A stretch of 64,000 nucleotides of DNA from Mobilibacterium timonense (GCF_900155555.1 NZ_FUHN01000008.1:318117-382116); one strand, 5' to 3'; shown: positions 54,837-62,922, numbered from the stretch's first letter. Notes: a model not told the origin generated them from the letters alone. Made by a program: numbers and translations.

Positions 54837-55122
54837 TCACTGGAGAAGGTTTTTACTTTCCAATATCGATTCGTATTCTTCTTTTGACAACGGACAGTTC
54901 ACGAGATCCATGAATTGATTCTTCGACAGATTTACTTGCTTTGCCATCATACCGATAAGTGGATCCGATATTTCAGACTTCCCGTGACTGAGCTTCGTCA
55001 TGACTGCAGTCTTTTTCCCGTCACCATTAATATAATGGAAAAAAGTATGATCTCCTTCAGATGCAACAAAGCCTTTTTTTCTGTAAACTGCTCCTTATAC
55101 GAGCTGTCTTAAGGACCGTCAT
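54837..55122 (-). pseudogene. HicA-like toxin gene with a +1 frameshift in a seven-A run
   Basis: The ATG at 55122 overlaps the upstream stop (ATGA). The first frame reads MTVLKTARIRSSLQKK and ends soon after. Removing one base from the run of seven A (minus strand; T at 55074-55080) gives GFVASEGDHTFFHYINGDG, then TAVMTKLSHGKSEISDP, ending ESKNLLQ, a 94-residue protein. The KKGF...GDHTFF pattern with its His resembles HicA-type RNases. Either a decayed gene, a slippery on/off switch, or programmed frameshifting. Confidence 0.65.
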
Positions 55123-55505
55123 CTCGCGCCCCTCACATTCTCAAGCATCCATTTCTTTACCGCTCTCGCGCTTTCAGTCAGATCGCTATCATCCTCCGAA
55201 GTGTAATATTCCCATACATGGCTGAACTGACTTTTCAGATCTTTCAACAATTCGTCGACAGTATCTTCCGCAGATGCTATCACCAGGTCTCCGATATGAT
55301 AATTTGCCACGTAGCAACCATCTTCACAGTGATAACGGATCACCATTCTGCTCTTGAATTCCAGATGTTCATTTATCTGCTTTAATGAAATACAATATTG
55401 TGGCCTGCATTCACTATATTTTCTTCTGACAGACTCTTGCCTGTTGATCGGTACACCGCTGAAATTTCTTCTTGAATGCACTGATCTCATACTAGTCACG
55501 TTCAT
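55119..55505 (-). CDS. Probable antitoxin (HicB-like), middle gene of the cassette
   Basis: 128 residues. The first 50 are basic and of no clear fold. The rest resembles the RNase-H-like fold of HicB antitoxins: FKSRMVIRYHCEDGCYVA, IGDLVIASAEDTVDELLKDL, ending in an amphipathic helix with KKWMLENVRG. No DNA-binding domain is evident. The ATG at 55505 follows GGAGG and overlaps the upstream gene by 14 nt; the downstream HicA-like gene overlaps it by 4 nt. The antitoxin role is inferred from context and fold only. Confidence 0.6.
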   Translation of the reverse strand: MNVTSMRSVHSRRNFSGVPINRQESVRRKYSECRPQYCISLKQINEHLEFKSRMVIRYHCEDGCYVANYHIGDLVIASAEDTVDELLKDLKSQFSHVWEYYTSEDDSDLTESARAVKKWMLENVRGAR

Positions 55506-55818
55506 CCCCGGCCTCCATTTCGGTCACAACATCCTGCAGCCAATTGAGTAGAGCTCTTGCAGTCTCCTGGTTCATCACTACGCCATTTCTGACAGATCGG
55601 ATGAACTTATAGTCCTGAGGGGAAACAACGCTTGATTCACAGGTGCTTCCGTCTTCAGAAAACGTAAGTTCTTCCTCATAAGGTAGCGGAAGTCTCTCCA
55701 GATAAAAATGCATCACAAGTTCTCCGCTGGGATTTATCCCACCATAAAAACCGTTTACGTAATCCGGGTCGTATCTTTTATCAAACAAATACTTAAACCT
55801 GAATTTATTATCTTCCAT
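55492..55818 (-). CDS. Conserved hypothetical protein, first gene of the cassette
   Basis: 108 residues, not assigned. Features: KFRFKYLFDKRYDPDYVNG, then GGINPSGELVMHFYLERLP (beta strands), and a C-terminal helix after NGVVMNQETARALLNWL. Hydrophilic, no signal peptide or membrane helix. GGAGGTG precedes the ATG at 55818. Tight overlap with the antitoxin-like gene argues for a joint function. I recall similar small proteins next to HicA-like genes in other bacteria, but cannot check this here. Confidence 0.6.
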   Translation of the reverse strand: MEDNKFRFKYLFDKRYDPDYVNGFYGGINPSGELVMHFYLERLPLPYEEELTFSEDGSTCESSVVSPQDYKFIRSVRNGVVMNQETARALLNWLQDVVTEMEAGDERD

Positions 55819-55841
55819 ACCGCACCTCCTGCTTAAGAGCT

Positions 55842-55868
55842 GTGTGGTAAGTATAGCATATTTCACAC
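55842..55868 (-). promoter_or_regulatory. Cassette promoter with GTGTG/CACAC inverted repeat
   Basis: TATACT (55850-55855, minus strand) with TG-C before it (extended -10). GTGTG (55842-55846) and CACAC (55864-55868) flank the -10 as a short inverted repeat, a possible autoregulatory operator. Confidence 0.5.
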
Positions 55869-55879
55869 TCATCTTTTTA

Positions 55880-55908
55880 TAAAAGAAATGGCGGTCCGAA
55901 GACCGCCT
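55880..55908 (-). terminator. Terminator of the flavin-binding protein gene
   Basis: GGCGGTC-TTCG-GACCGCC on the minus strand, a perfect stem with a UUCG tetraloop, followed by ATTTCTTTT. It insulates the cassette from upstream transcription. Confidence 0.88.
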
Positions 55909-55918
55909 TACGATATGC

Positions 55919-56422
55919 TCAGTGTGCTTTTCCCGATATGTGCTCCACCGCGATGTCCACCACCTCGACCCTGTCCAGCGGGCCGGCAGCGCATTTTTCA
56001 GCGGCCAGGCGGGCCTCCTGGTCGCCGGGCGCGAGAGCGACGGTGAGGTCAACGAGGAGTTTCCTCTTTTCCTCCTGATCCCGGACCACTGAGGCCTCAC
56101 CAAAGGCTATGGCACTCTCGTAAAATGTGGTGATGTGCGGCCCGTCGACGGAATCGCTTTTTACCACAGTGAATGAGACGCGCGGGCAGCTTGCCAGGTT
56201 GTCCATCTTGTGGCCTTCGGCGGCGCAGTGGAAGTAGATGTGCCCGTTCCTGTAAAAATAGTTTACCGGCACTCCGTAGGGAAAACCGTCCTGGCCGAAG
56301 GTGGACAGGATGCCGTACTTTCCTTCCTTTAATATAGCCTCGGCCTTCTCAGGGCCGATAGCCCGCTCACTGCGCCGGATCTGCCGCCAGGCGCCGTTAT
56401 ATCTCTTGGTATCCTCATTCAT
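55919..56422 (-). CDS. Pyridoxamine 5'-phosphate oxidase family flavoprotein (NimA-like)
   Basis: 167 residues with a split-barrel FMN-binding fold. AEAILKEGKYGILST near 27 and FPYGVPVNYFYRNGHIYFHCA near 46 (in two parts, FPYGVPVNYF and GHIYFHCA) match the NimA/5-nitroimidazole reductase-like branch, and GHKMDNL contacts the cofactor. Substrate unknown. GGAGGTGAAAA precedes the ATG. It lies 81 nt after the beta-helix protein gene. Confidence 0.88.
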   Translation of the reverse strand: MNEDTKRYNGAWRQIRRSERAIGPEKAEAILKEGKYGILSTFGQDGFPYGVPVNYFYRNGHIYFHCAAEGHKMDNLASCPRVSFTVVKSDSVDGPHITTFYESAIAFGEASVVRDQEEKRKLLVDLTVALAPGDQEARLAAEKCAAGPLDRVEVVDIAVEHISGKAH

Positions 56423-56503
56423 TTTTCACCTCCGCTTCGGGTCAGCCCCGGAGATCGCATCATCGATCCCCGGAAGATTCTTGTTGTCGGAAACACTATA
56501 TCG

Positions 56504-58195
56504 CTACTCTACCACCGCGCCTCTTTTCTTTCCATCATTTTCGCCCATGGTGGTGGATGTGCCGAAGTATTCGTCAAAGGCGCTTCGGCTCAGGGACTTT
56601 CCACTTGATTTTGCCGAAGACGGCACACTTGCGGTGGTGCTGTATGTACCGCTCACCGTGACTGTGACGCTGCTCTTCCCATTGACTACCGTCTTACCGT
56701 TGGCGACAACGGAAACAGTTTTTCCATTCTCGTCCACCAGCTTTGCGCCGGAGGCCAGGTTCAGGGATGACACGGTGCAGTCGCCCGTGACCACCCACTT
56801 GGATCCCTTTGCCACCGTAACAGACGTGTTTGCCTCTCCGTCGGTCTGGCCGGTCCAGCTGGAGCCCTTGGTCAGGTACAGATCCACGCTGCTTATGCCG
56901 TCGGTGTAGATGTCCCCGGACAGGGTCTCGTCCTTGGCCAGCAGAGACAGGGTCCCGCCGTTGCTGCCGCTGGTCCCCCAGTTGTTGGATGAGTTGCCGG
57001 AGGCGTTCACAAGGTACACGTTGTCGCTGTCAAAGCCCAGCTTCGTGTTCTGGAGTATCACCTTCGCGTCGGTATTGGTCACGTAGAACATGGCTCCACT
57101 GGTGATGCTCGTCCTGAGCGTAGAACCATACGCTTCAAAAACAGATGCCTCGTCGGCGGAGGTATCGGCGTCCCCGGATGTGGACTGGTAAAGGATCACT
57201 CCGTTCTTGATCGGGTCCGAGCCGGAGATCGCGTCGTTGGTGCTGGTGAGAGTCGAGTTCTTGATGAGGATGCGGTTTTTTCCCTCCATGCCGGCGATCT
57301 GGCTGCCGGAGGCCGTTCCCTTGACGTTGTCCACCTCGATGTCTCCCGTAGAGTAGATCAGAGGAGAGCCGGATCCGCGAGTCTTAAGCGTGCTGTTCGT
57401 GACAGAAATGTATCCGCCGCCTCTGTCTGTTGCCAGAGCCGCAGAGTGGTCTCCCTCAGTGCTTACGGTGAGCTTGTTTCCGTAGATGCGGCCACCGTAG
57501 GTGGCGTCCAGGCCCCTGGAATTTCCGCCTGAAGTGGTGGTTATCTTAGTGTTGTTCACGTATACCCTGGCGGAATCCGTGGCGAAGATCCCGTTGGAGC
57601 CGATGCTGGTGCTGTAAATGCCGCTGTTTTTGATATAGAGCTTCGAGCCGCTGCCCGCTGCCAGGACGCTGGAGTTAACGCCGTAGAAATTGCAGTTGTC
57701 TCCGTCTTCATCGGAACCGCTCTTCTTGATCCTCACCCGGTTCAGCTTGAGTGTCCCACCATTCTGTGCCAGGACCGCATTCTGGTCCTTGTCCGATGCG
57801 GTGATCGAAGTGTCTTTCTTAGTGACGGTCTTTCCATCTGCTGTCAGGGCTCCCGTATAGCTTCCGCTGTAGTCGTAGGACTGTGTGTCAGCCCCGCCCG
57901 GGGCGCTGCCGCCCTGGCTCCCGTTTCCCGGACCGCCTGATCCGCCGGGCCCTCCGCCGGCGCCTGAACTTTTTTCCGAAGAACTGCTCGTGGCAGTGAT
58001 GACCTCTGAGGCATCGACCGTGGACGTGCTCGCGTGGTGCAGCTCCTCGATCCGGACGCCATCTCCGTCGCCACCGCTCGCGGTCGAGCTGGCGGAAATG
58101 GCCGCCGTGTCCGTGGCTATCATCGACAGGCAAAGCATGAATATCATGATGCCCGTCAGGATCTTGCTTCGGTATCTGGATAAAATGGAATTCAT
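56504..58195 (-). CDS. Secreted right-handed beta-helix protein
   Basis: 563 residues. Signal peptide (about 1-35, LTGIMIFMLCLSMIATDTAA), Ser/Thr then Gly/Pro-rich linker (GAGGGPGGSGGPGNG), then many short repeats with alternating I/V-x-N-S-x-L/I pattern (ILIKNSTLTSTNDA, LYIKNSGIYSTSIGSNG, VYVNNTKITTTSGG) typical of parallel beta-helix adhesins or polysaccharide-binding proteins. No LPxTG, KTGD or membrane anchor at the C-terminus, so it should be released or bound non-covalently. GGAGGTG precedes the ATG at 58195. It follows bioY on the same strand; no promoter is obvious in 58196-58327. Confidence 0.8.
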   Translation of the reverse strand: MNSILSRYRSKILTGIMIFMLCLSMIATDTAAISASSTASGGDGDGVRIEELHHASTSTVDASEVITATSSSSEKSSGAGGGPGGSGGPGNGSQGGSAPGGADTQSYDYSGSYTGALTADGKTVTKKDTSITASDKDQNAVLAQNGGTLKLNRVRIKKSGSDEDGDNCNFYGVNSSVLAAGSGSKLYIKNSGIYSTSIGSNGIFATDSARVYVNNTKITTTSGGNSRGLDATYGGRIYGNKLTVSTEGDHSAALATDRGGGYISVTNSTLKTRGSGSPLIYSTGDIEVDNVKGTASGSQIAGMEGKNRILIKNSTLTSTNDAISGSDPIKNGVILYQSTSGDADTSADEASVFEAYGSTLRTSITSGAMFYVTNTDAKVILQNTKLGFDSDNVYLVNASGNSSNNWGTSGSNGGTLSLLAKDETLSGDIYTDGISSVDLYLTKGSSWTGQTDGEANTSVTVAKGSKWVVTGDCTVSSLNLASGAKLVDENGKTVSVVANGKTVVNGKSSVTVTVSGTYSTTASVPSSAKSSGKSLSRSAFDEYFGTSTTMGENDGKKRGAVVE

Positions 58196-58327
58196 GATGA
58201 CACCTCCTAACTCCCTGTCTCAATCGTCAGGAGCCTGCTTTAACGAATCGTCCCAAGGATACTGCCTTACTGTGGAGAAAACTCGTCACTCGTATATAGG
58301 AAAAGAGGTGTTCGTATATCGATGGGA

Positions 58328-58891
58328 TCAGGTCCTCAGGAATTTTGCCAGGCGGCAGGCCAGGATCCAGGCGAGGATCATCTTCGCGACGTCTCCCGGT
58401 ATGAACGGGATAACGCACGCCGCCATTGCCGCGGTGAAGCCCGTCCCCGTAAGGTGGATGAACCACAGCGTTCCCAGGAGGTACAGCACCGCCTCGCCGG
58501 CGATGACCGCGAAAATGTATCTTTTTGTGCTTCGTACGTGGCCGATCGGCGATGCCAGTCCTGCGAATGCGGCCAGGAAAACATATCCTATCAGGTAGCC
58601 TCCCGTAGGGCCGGCGAGTATGCCGAGGCCTCCGGTGAAGCCGGCGAACACCGGGATGCCGACGGCGCCCAGCAGCAGGAACACAGCTGTTGCCGATGCG
58701 CCCTTCCTGCTCCCCAGGAGGAGCCCGGTCAGTATCACCGCGAAGGTGGCCAGATTGATGGGAACTCCCGTACCCGGCAGCGGGATGGATATCCAGGAGC
58801 ATACGGCCATGATGGCGATCAGCAGCCCGGACTGAGTGAGCACTGCTGTTTTCGAGATGTCGCGGGTCTTGTTTCTTGCAGGTCCTGTCAT
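58328..58891 (-). CDS. bioY: Biotin ECF transporter S component
   Basis: 187 residues with six membrane helices. GVPINLATFAVILTGLLLG near 53 and FAGFTGGLGILAGPTGGYL near 90 are the BioY signatures. It supplies substrate specificity to the shared EcfAAT module, which is not in this window. The ATG at 58891 follows GGAAGGGAT; an upstream in-frame ATG at 58927 lacks a binding site. A lone bioY suggests biotin scavenging. Confidence 0.92.
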   Translation of the reverse strand: MTGPARNKTRDISKTAVLTQSGLLIAIMAVCSWISIPLPGTGVPINLATFAVILTGLLLGSRKGASATAVFLLLGAVGIPVFAGFTGGLGILAGPTGGYLIGYVFLAAFAGLASPIGHVRSTKRYIFAVIAGEAVLYLLGTLWFIHLTGTGFTAAMAACVIPFIPGDVAKMILAWILACRLAKFLRT

Positions 58892-58957
58892 TTCGGATCC
58901 CTTCCTTCTTATATGTGTGTTATGCATATGCGGCTCGTATTTACGTCGTTGGAAACA

Positions 58958-58986
58958 AGGCTAACAGTTTGGTCACCCTCTGTCAA
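58958..58986 (-). promoter_or_regulatory. Candidate bioY promoter
   Basis: Perfect TTGACA (58981-58986), 17-bp spacer, weak -10 TAGCCT (58958-58963). TGTTAGCC over the -10 resembles one half of a BirA operator (TTGTTAACC); the second half is poor. Confidence 0.5.
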
Positions 58987-59064
58987 CCCACGACCAATTA
59001 ACGGGTGACAGCACTTCCGGTCATCCCGTGACATCCATGTGGATCTTGTGGCGGCGGTGCTGCC

Positions 59065-59093
59065 TTGATTCTTCTCCCGCCCGCTGATAGAAT
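59065..59093 (+). promoter_or_regulatory. Promoter of the histidine phosphatase gene
   Basis: TTGATT (59065-59070), 17-bp spacer, TAGAAT (59088-59093) with TG-A before it. Confidence 0.75.
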
Positions 59094-59165
59094 CTCCGGG
59101 AAAGACAAATACGGACATAGATTTGCCCCGGTGGATCCGGGGCAAAGACGACACGGGATATCATA

Positions 59166-59807
59166 ATGACAGGAACAATAACAGAGACAAACACAAACAC
59201 AAATACAGGAACGAAAAATGACCTTTTCCTCATCCGCCACGGACACACCGAGGGAACATCACAGAAGATCTTTTACGGCAGCACCGACCTGGCTCTCACG
59301 ACAGACGGTGCCCGGGAGATACGTGAGCTGCGCGACCAGGGCATCTACCCGTCCGCCGACCACGCCTGCCTCTATACCACTGGCATGCTGCGCACCGAGC
59401 AGACCTTTCGCCTGATCTTCGGGGATCAGCCCCACGGCACGATACCGGAGCTGCGGGAGATCAACATGGGTGAGCTGGAGATGGCGCCCCTGGAAAAGGT
59501 GATGGAGCACGAGCCGTCCCGCCGGTGGTTCAACGGGGAGACGGACCGTTTCGATTTCCCGGGAGGCGACAGCACCGAGACATTCACCAGGCGCATCCTT
59601 AAGGGCTCCGACAAGCTGATGGGGATAATGAAAAATGCCCCGGGCAGGGACACCATTCTGGTGTGCCACGGGGGCGTGATCTCAGCGCTTATGGAATTGT
59701 ATTTCTCGGGGATCAGAAACAACACATGGAAGTGGCTCCCGGAGCCGGGCCACGGCTACGAGATATCCTTCCGCGATCTCTCTCCGGTGGACTTCACCCG
59801 CATCTGA
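59166..59807 (+). CDS. Histidine phosphatase (phosphoglycerate mutase-like) family protein
   Basis: 213 residues. The catalytic RHG motif is in LFLIRHGHTEG near 21-31 and the second His in VCHGGVISAL near 165. The arginine and Glu of the pocket are in TTGMLRTEQT and ELREINMGELE. The substrate may be a sugar phosphate or an alpha-ribazole-like compound. The first 17 residues are low-complexity Thr/Asn (ETNTNTNTGT). The ribosome binding site is weak (CACGGGAT). Own promoter and terminator. Confidence 0.88.
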   Translation: MTGTITETNTNTNTGTKNDLFLIRHGHTEGTSQKIFYGSTDLALTTDGAREIRELRDQGIYPSADHACLYTTGMLRTEQTFRLIFGDQPHGTIPELREINMGELEMAPLEKVMEHEPSRRWFNGETDRFDFPGGDSTETFTRRILKGSDKLMGIMKNAPGRDTILVCHGGVISALMELYFSGIRNNTWKWLPEPGHGYEISFRDLSPVDFTRI

Positions 59808-59810
59808 AGA

Positions 59811-60758
59811 CTATTGACCAGCCGCCTGTCCGGCGGCTTTTTCTTGTGCTCTCTCTTCTTTCGAAGGAAGCTGCGCCACCATCACCGAAGCAAAGATCAG
59901 CAGGCACCCCACCAGTTCCCTCGGAGTCATGGACTCGTGCAGGATGACCACCCCGAACACCGCGGCGAATGCGCCCTCGAGGCTCATGATCAGGGACGCA
60001 ACGGTCGGAGAGACCTTTTCCTGGCCGAATGTCTGGAAGGAAAAGCCTATCGCCGTCGGGAAGACCGCCGTGTAGATGATGGGAAATATGCTCGCCCGGA
60101 TGGCCTCCAGGGTGTACCCGTCGAAGACGGCCCCGCACGCCAGGGATATGGCGCAGCATACCACAAGCTGGCCGAAGGCCAGGAGCATGGCGTTGTTTGC
60201 GGTCACATAGTGATTCAGAGCCACTATCTGCAGAGAGTATATGACAGCCGAGGCCAGCAGGATGATGTCACCGCGGCCGATGCCGCTGCCGCCGCCCTTG
60301 AGGCTGAGCAGCGCGAACCCGGCAATGGCAACGGCCACGCAGGCCCAGAGCCGGAGGCCGGGCCTTTTCCCAACGGCGACCCCCATGACCGGAACGATTA
60401 TCACATACAGAATAGTAATGAATCCTGAGCGCCCGGCGCTGCAGAGGCCGAGCCCCGCCTGCTGGAGGTTGATGCCCCCGGTGAGGAGGATGCCGCAGAT
60501 CAGGCTCCCGGTGATCATGCGGATGCGGCGAGTGCGCGCCAGCTCGTAGCCGTTTTCTTTTACGTTGAAATACTTCTGCCGGCGCAGGTCCCTCACCGCG
60601 AAGGGCAGGAGCACCAGAAAGGCCACCAGGAATCTCATCCCGTTGAAGCTGAAGAAGCTCATGGTGCCCGCGCCGATCTTCGCAGCCACATATCCGCTGC
60701 CCCAGATCACGGAGGCAAGGAGAAGGACCAGGCTGCCTTTCGTCTTTTCTGACATCAT
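59811..60758 (-). CDS. EamA-family (DMT) transporter, copy 1
   Basis: 315 residues with ten predicted membrane helices in two EamA repeats. LLASVIWGSGYVAAKIG at the start and GFSFQTFGQEKVSPTVASLI near 240 are typical. Drug/metabolite exporter class; substrate unknown. The start (ATG ATG at 60758/60755) overlaps the stop of the upstream paralogue (ATGA). Similar throughout to copy 2, hence a tandem duplication. Confidence 0.9.
   Translation of the reverse strand: MMSEKTKGSLVLLLASVIWGSGYVAAKIGAGTMSFFSFNGMRFLVAFLVLLPFAVRDLRRQKYFNVKENGYELARTRRIRMITGSLICGILLTGGINLQQAGLGLCSAGRSGFITILYVIIVPVMGVAVGKRPGLRLWACVAVAIAGFALLSLKGGGSGIGRGDIILLASAVIYSLQIVALNHYVTANNAMLLAFGQLVVCCAISLACGAVFDGYTLEAIRASIFPIIYTAVFPTAIGFSFQTFGQEKVSPTVASLIMSLEGAFAAVFGVVILHESMTPRELVGCLLIFASVMVAQLPSKEERAQEKAAGQAAGQ
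59819..59843 (+). terminator. Terminator of the histidine phosphatase gene
   Basis: AGCCGCC-TGTCC-GGCGGCT followed by TTTTTC, 12 nt after the stop. It lies within the 3' end of the convergent transporter gene. Confidence 0.88.
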
Positions 60759-61669
60759 TTTCCCCTTTCCTTTTCAGGAAGCTGCGCGACGACGATAGAA
60801 GCGAATATCAGAGCGCATCCCCCTATCTCCCGCAGGGACATGGTCTCCCCCAGGATCAGGGCACCGAAGATCGCCGCAAACACTGACTCCAGGCTCAGGA
60901 GCAGCGATGCTACAGTCGGCTCCGTGTGTCCCTGCCCCACGATCTGGAGAGTGTATCCCAGCGTGGTCGGGACCAGCGCCAGATACAGGATCACCGGCGC
61001 TCCCGCGGCAAGCTGAGCCATGGTGGCGTCCTCGAAGATCAATGAAAGGATTATTGAGATCACCGCCGCCACCAGCATCTGTCCGGCGGACAGGGCCACC
61101 GCGTTCCTCGGCGTGACGAACCGGTCGATGGCCAGCATCTCCACGGAAAAGGCCACGGCGCATCCCAAGGTGAGCCACACTCCCGGTGAGATGCCCATCT
61201 GGCCCTTGAGCGACAGAAGCCCGAAGCCAACTATGGCAACGGCCGCACAGCCCCAGATCTTCCTCGGGATCTTCAGCCCGAGAAACGTCCCGAAAAACGG
61301 CACTATAATAACGTACAAAGTCGTTATGAAGCCGGACTGGCCGGCGTTTATCCACTGAAGGCCCGCCTGCTGCATGTTGGTCCCGAGAGCCAGGAAAGTT
61401 CCGCAGATGAGGCTTCCCTGGAAAAGAAGTTTTTTCCTCCTGCGAACTTCGTCGAGCCCTTCGGCCTTCTCGTCTATGTAGCCGTTGCGGCGGATCATCC
61501 AGTACCCGACCGGTATCAGTATGAGGGCGGACACCAGGTGCCGCGAGCCGTTGAGTGCCAGCGGCGGCAGTGAGCCCAGTCCCAGCTTCTGACCAATGAA
61601 GCCGGAGCCCCAGATTATGGCCGTGAAGAGCAGCGCGATATTCCCCTTTATCTTTTCCGATCTGTTCAA
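60755..61669 (-). CDS. EamA-family (DMT) transporter, copy 2
   Basis: 304 residues, ten membrane helices, two EamA repeats. IALLFTAIIWGSGFIGQKLG at the start and LGYTLQIVGQGHTEPTVASL near 235 align with copy 1. The start is a TTG at 61669, with AAGGAG 10 nt upstream; no in-frame ATG is near. First gene of a two-gene operon with a consensus promoter. The pair could act as homologous half-sites or as separate exporters. Confidence 0.9.
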   Translation of the reverse strand: MNRSEKIKGNIALLFTAIIWGSGFIGQKLGLGSLPPLALNGSRHLVSALILIPVGYWMIRRNGYIDEKAEGLDEVRRRKKLLFQGSLICGTFLALGTNMQQAGLQWINAGQSGFITTLYVIIVPFFGTFLGLKIPRKIWGCAAVAIVGFGLLSLKGQMGISPGVWLTLGCAVAFSVEMLAIDRFVTPRNAVALSAGQMLVAAVISIILSLIFEDATMAQLAAGAPVILYLALVPTTLGYTLQIVGQGHTEPTVASLLLSLESVFAAIFGALILGETMSLREIGGCALIFASIVVAQLPEKERGK

Positions 61670-61682
61670 GTTCTGTATTCTC

Positions 61683-61728
61683 CTTACTCAAGTAAGAAAA
61701 TTATATGAGCCGCATTGGCTTTTATCAA
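61683..61728 (-). promoter_or_regulatory. Promoter and palindrome for the EamA operon
   Basis: TTGATA (61723-61728), 17-bp spacer, TATAAT (61700-61705). Just downstream, CTTACT-CA-AGTAAG (61683-61696) is a palindrome with 6-bp arms at the start-site region, a possible operator. Confidence 0.8.
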
Positions 61729-61758
61729 GGTTTTTCAAGGGTTTTATGAGATTTGCTA

Positions 61759-61787
61759 TTGACTTGAGGGAGCTCGGCTAATAAAAT
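61759..61787 (+). promoter_or_regulatory. Promoter of rplM-rpsI
   Basis: TTGACT (61759-61764), 17-bp spacer, TAAAAT (61782-61787). Confidence 0.8.
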
Positions 61788-62024
61788 GTTACAGCGTAAA
61801 TTTATCGGCGTCATCTCACGGTGCCGCGGGTTTGCGAATTGGAGCAGGTATCATCCGGAGCTCCGACACTAAGTTATTATTTAGTATGCCGAAAACGATG
61901 GGCAGGCGGCCTTGCCACCTTCGCATTACATCCAAGTAGGCAGTGCCGAAACCGAGGCGCGTCCGTCTTTCCTTTTTTCCAGGAGAAGCGGGAAAGCGAA
62001 CTGAGTAGGTAGAAAGGAACACAC
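61788..62024 (+). promoter_or_regulatory. Structured 5' leader of rplM, possible L13 leader
   Basis: About 230 untranslated nt with several short inverted repeats (GGAGC...GCTCC at 61843-61863, GGCAAGG-type complement around 61902-61920, CTTTCC...GGAAAG at 61969-61995). Autoregulatory L13 leaders precede rplM in Bacillota; I could not align this one to the known fold by eye. No gene lies in the stretch. Confidence 0.35.
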
Positions 62025-62453
62025 ATGAAATCTTACATTGCAAAGCCTGCAGATGTCGAGCGCAAGTGGTATGTGATCGACGCTGAGGGAAAGACTCTGG
62101 GAAAGCTGGCAGTCGAGGCTGCTATGATCCTGAGAGGAAAGAAGAAGCCGACCTACACTCCTCATGTTGACACCGGTGACTACGTTATCGTTGTTAACGC
62201 CGAGAAGGTGTGCGTGACTGGAAAGAAGGAGTCCGACAAGATCTACAAGCACCACTCCGGTTATCCGGGCGGGCTCAAGGAGACTCCACTGAAGGAGCTG
62301 AGGGCAAAGCAGCCTGAGGAGATCATCCGCCACGCTGTAAAGGGCATGATGCCAAAGGGCAAGCTGGGCAGACAGATGTACAAGAAGCTGAAGGTCTATG
62401 CTGGTCCTGAGCACCCACATGCAGCTCAGCATCCAGAAGAGTACACATTCTAA
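62025..62453 (+). CDS. rplM: 50S ribosomal protein L13
   Basis: 142 residues, full length. [20 protein letters not shown] at the start, [13 protein letters not shown] near 52 and [20 protein letters not shown] near 105 are diagnostic. An early-assembly large-subunit protein. A GGTAGAAAGGAAC ribosome binding site precedes it. Forms the standard L13-S9 operon with rpsI 17 nt downstream. Confidence 0.99.
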   Translation: MKSYIAKPADVERKWYVIDAEGKTLGKLAVEAAMILRGKKKPTYTPHVDTGDYVIVVNAEKVCVTGKKESDKIYKHHSGYPGGLKETPLKELRAKQPEEIIRHAVKGMMPKGKLGRQMYKKLKVYAGPEHPHAAQHPEEYTF

Positions 62454-62470
62454 GAAGGGAGGAATCATAG

Positions 62471-62866
62471 ATGGCTAAGACACAGTACCAGGCAACTGGA
62501 AGAAGAAAGTCTTCTGTTGCAAGAGTCAGACTTCTCCCTGGAACAGGAAGAGTCGTTATCAACAAGAGAGACCTGGAGAACTACTTCGGCACCGAGCTGC
62601 TGAGGCAGGAAGTTCTGAGACCTTTTGACGTCACAGGCACTGCCGGCAGATTCGACGTTATCGCCACTGTTCACGGCGGCGGCACAACGGGACAGGCCGG
62701 AGCCCTGAGACACGGCATCTCCAGAGCGCTCTGCGAGGTCGACAATGACGAGTACCGTCCTTCCCTGAAGGCAGCGGGCTTCCTGACAAGAGACCCTCGT
62801 ATGAAGGAGAGAAAGAAGTACGGACTGAAGAAGGCGCGTAAGGCTTCCCAGTTCTCAAAGAGATAG
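62471..62866 (+). CDS. rpsI: 30S ribosomal protein S9
   Basis: 131 residues. [19 protein letters not shown] at the N-terminus and the basic tail [17 protein letters not shown], which reaches the P-site tRNA, are both intact. GGGAGGAATC precedes the ATG. Second gene of the rplM operon. Confidence 0.99.
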   Translation: MAKTQYQATGRRKSSVARVRLLPGTGRVVINKRDLENYFGTELLRQEVLRPFDVTGTAGRFDVIATVHGGGTTGQAGALRHGISRALCEVDNDEYRPSLKAAGFLTRDPRMKERKKYGLKKARKASQFSKR

Positions 62867-62922
62867 TTTCGAGAGAGGCTGTTTCGCGGGCCCGGGGACG
62901 GGTCTGGAAAAAAAGGATTTTT

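Noticed and set aside
54720-55122. Integrase gene next to tRNA-Arg
   Set aside because: No frame in this stretch shows tyrosine-recombinase motifs; only short direct repeats remain.
55919-56103. Long N-terminal extension of the 108-residue cassette protein frame
   Set aside because: It runs through the UUCG terminator and into the flavoprotein gene; the ATG at 55818 has a strong ribosome binding site.
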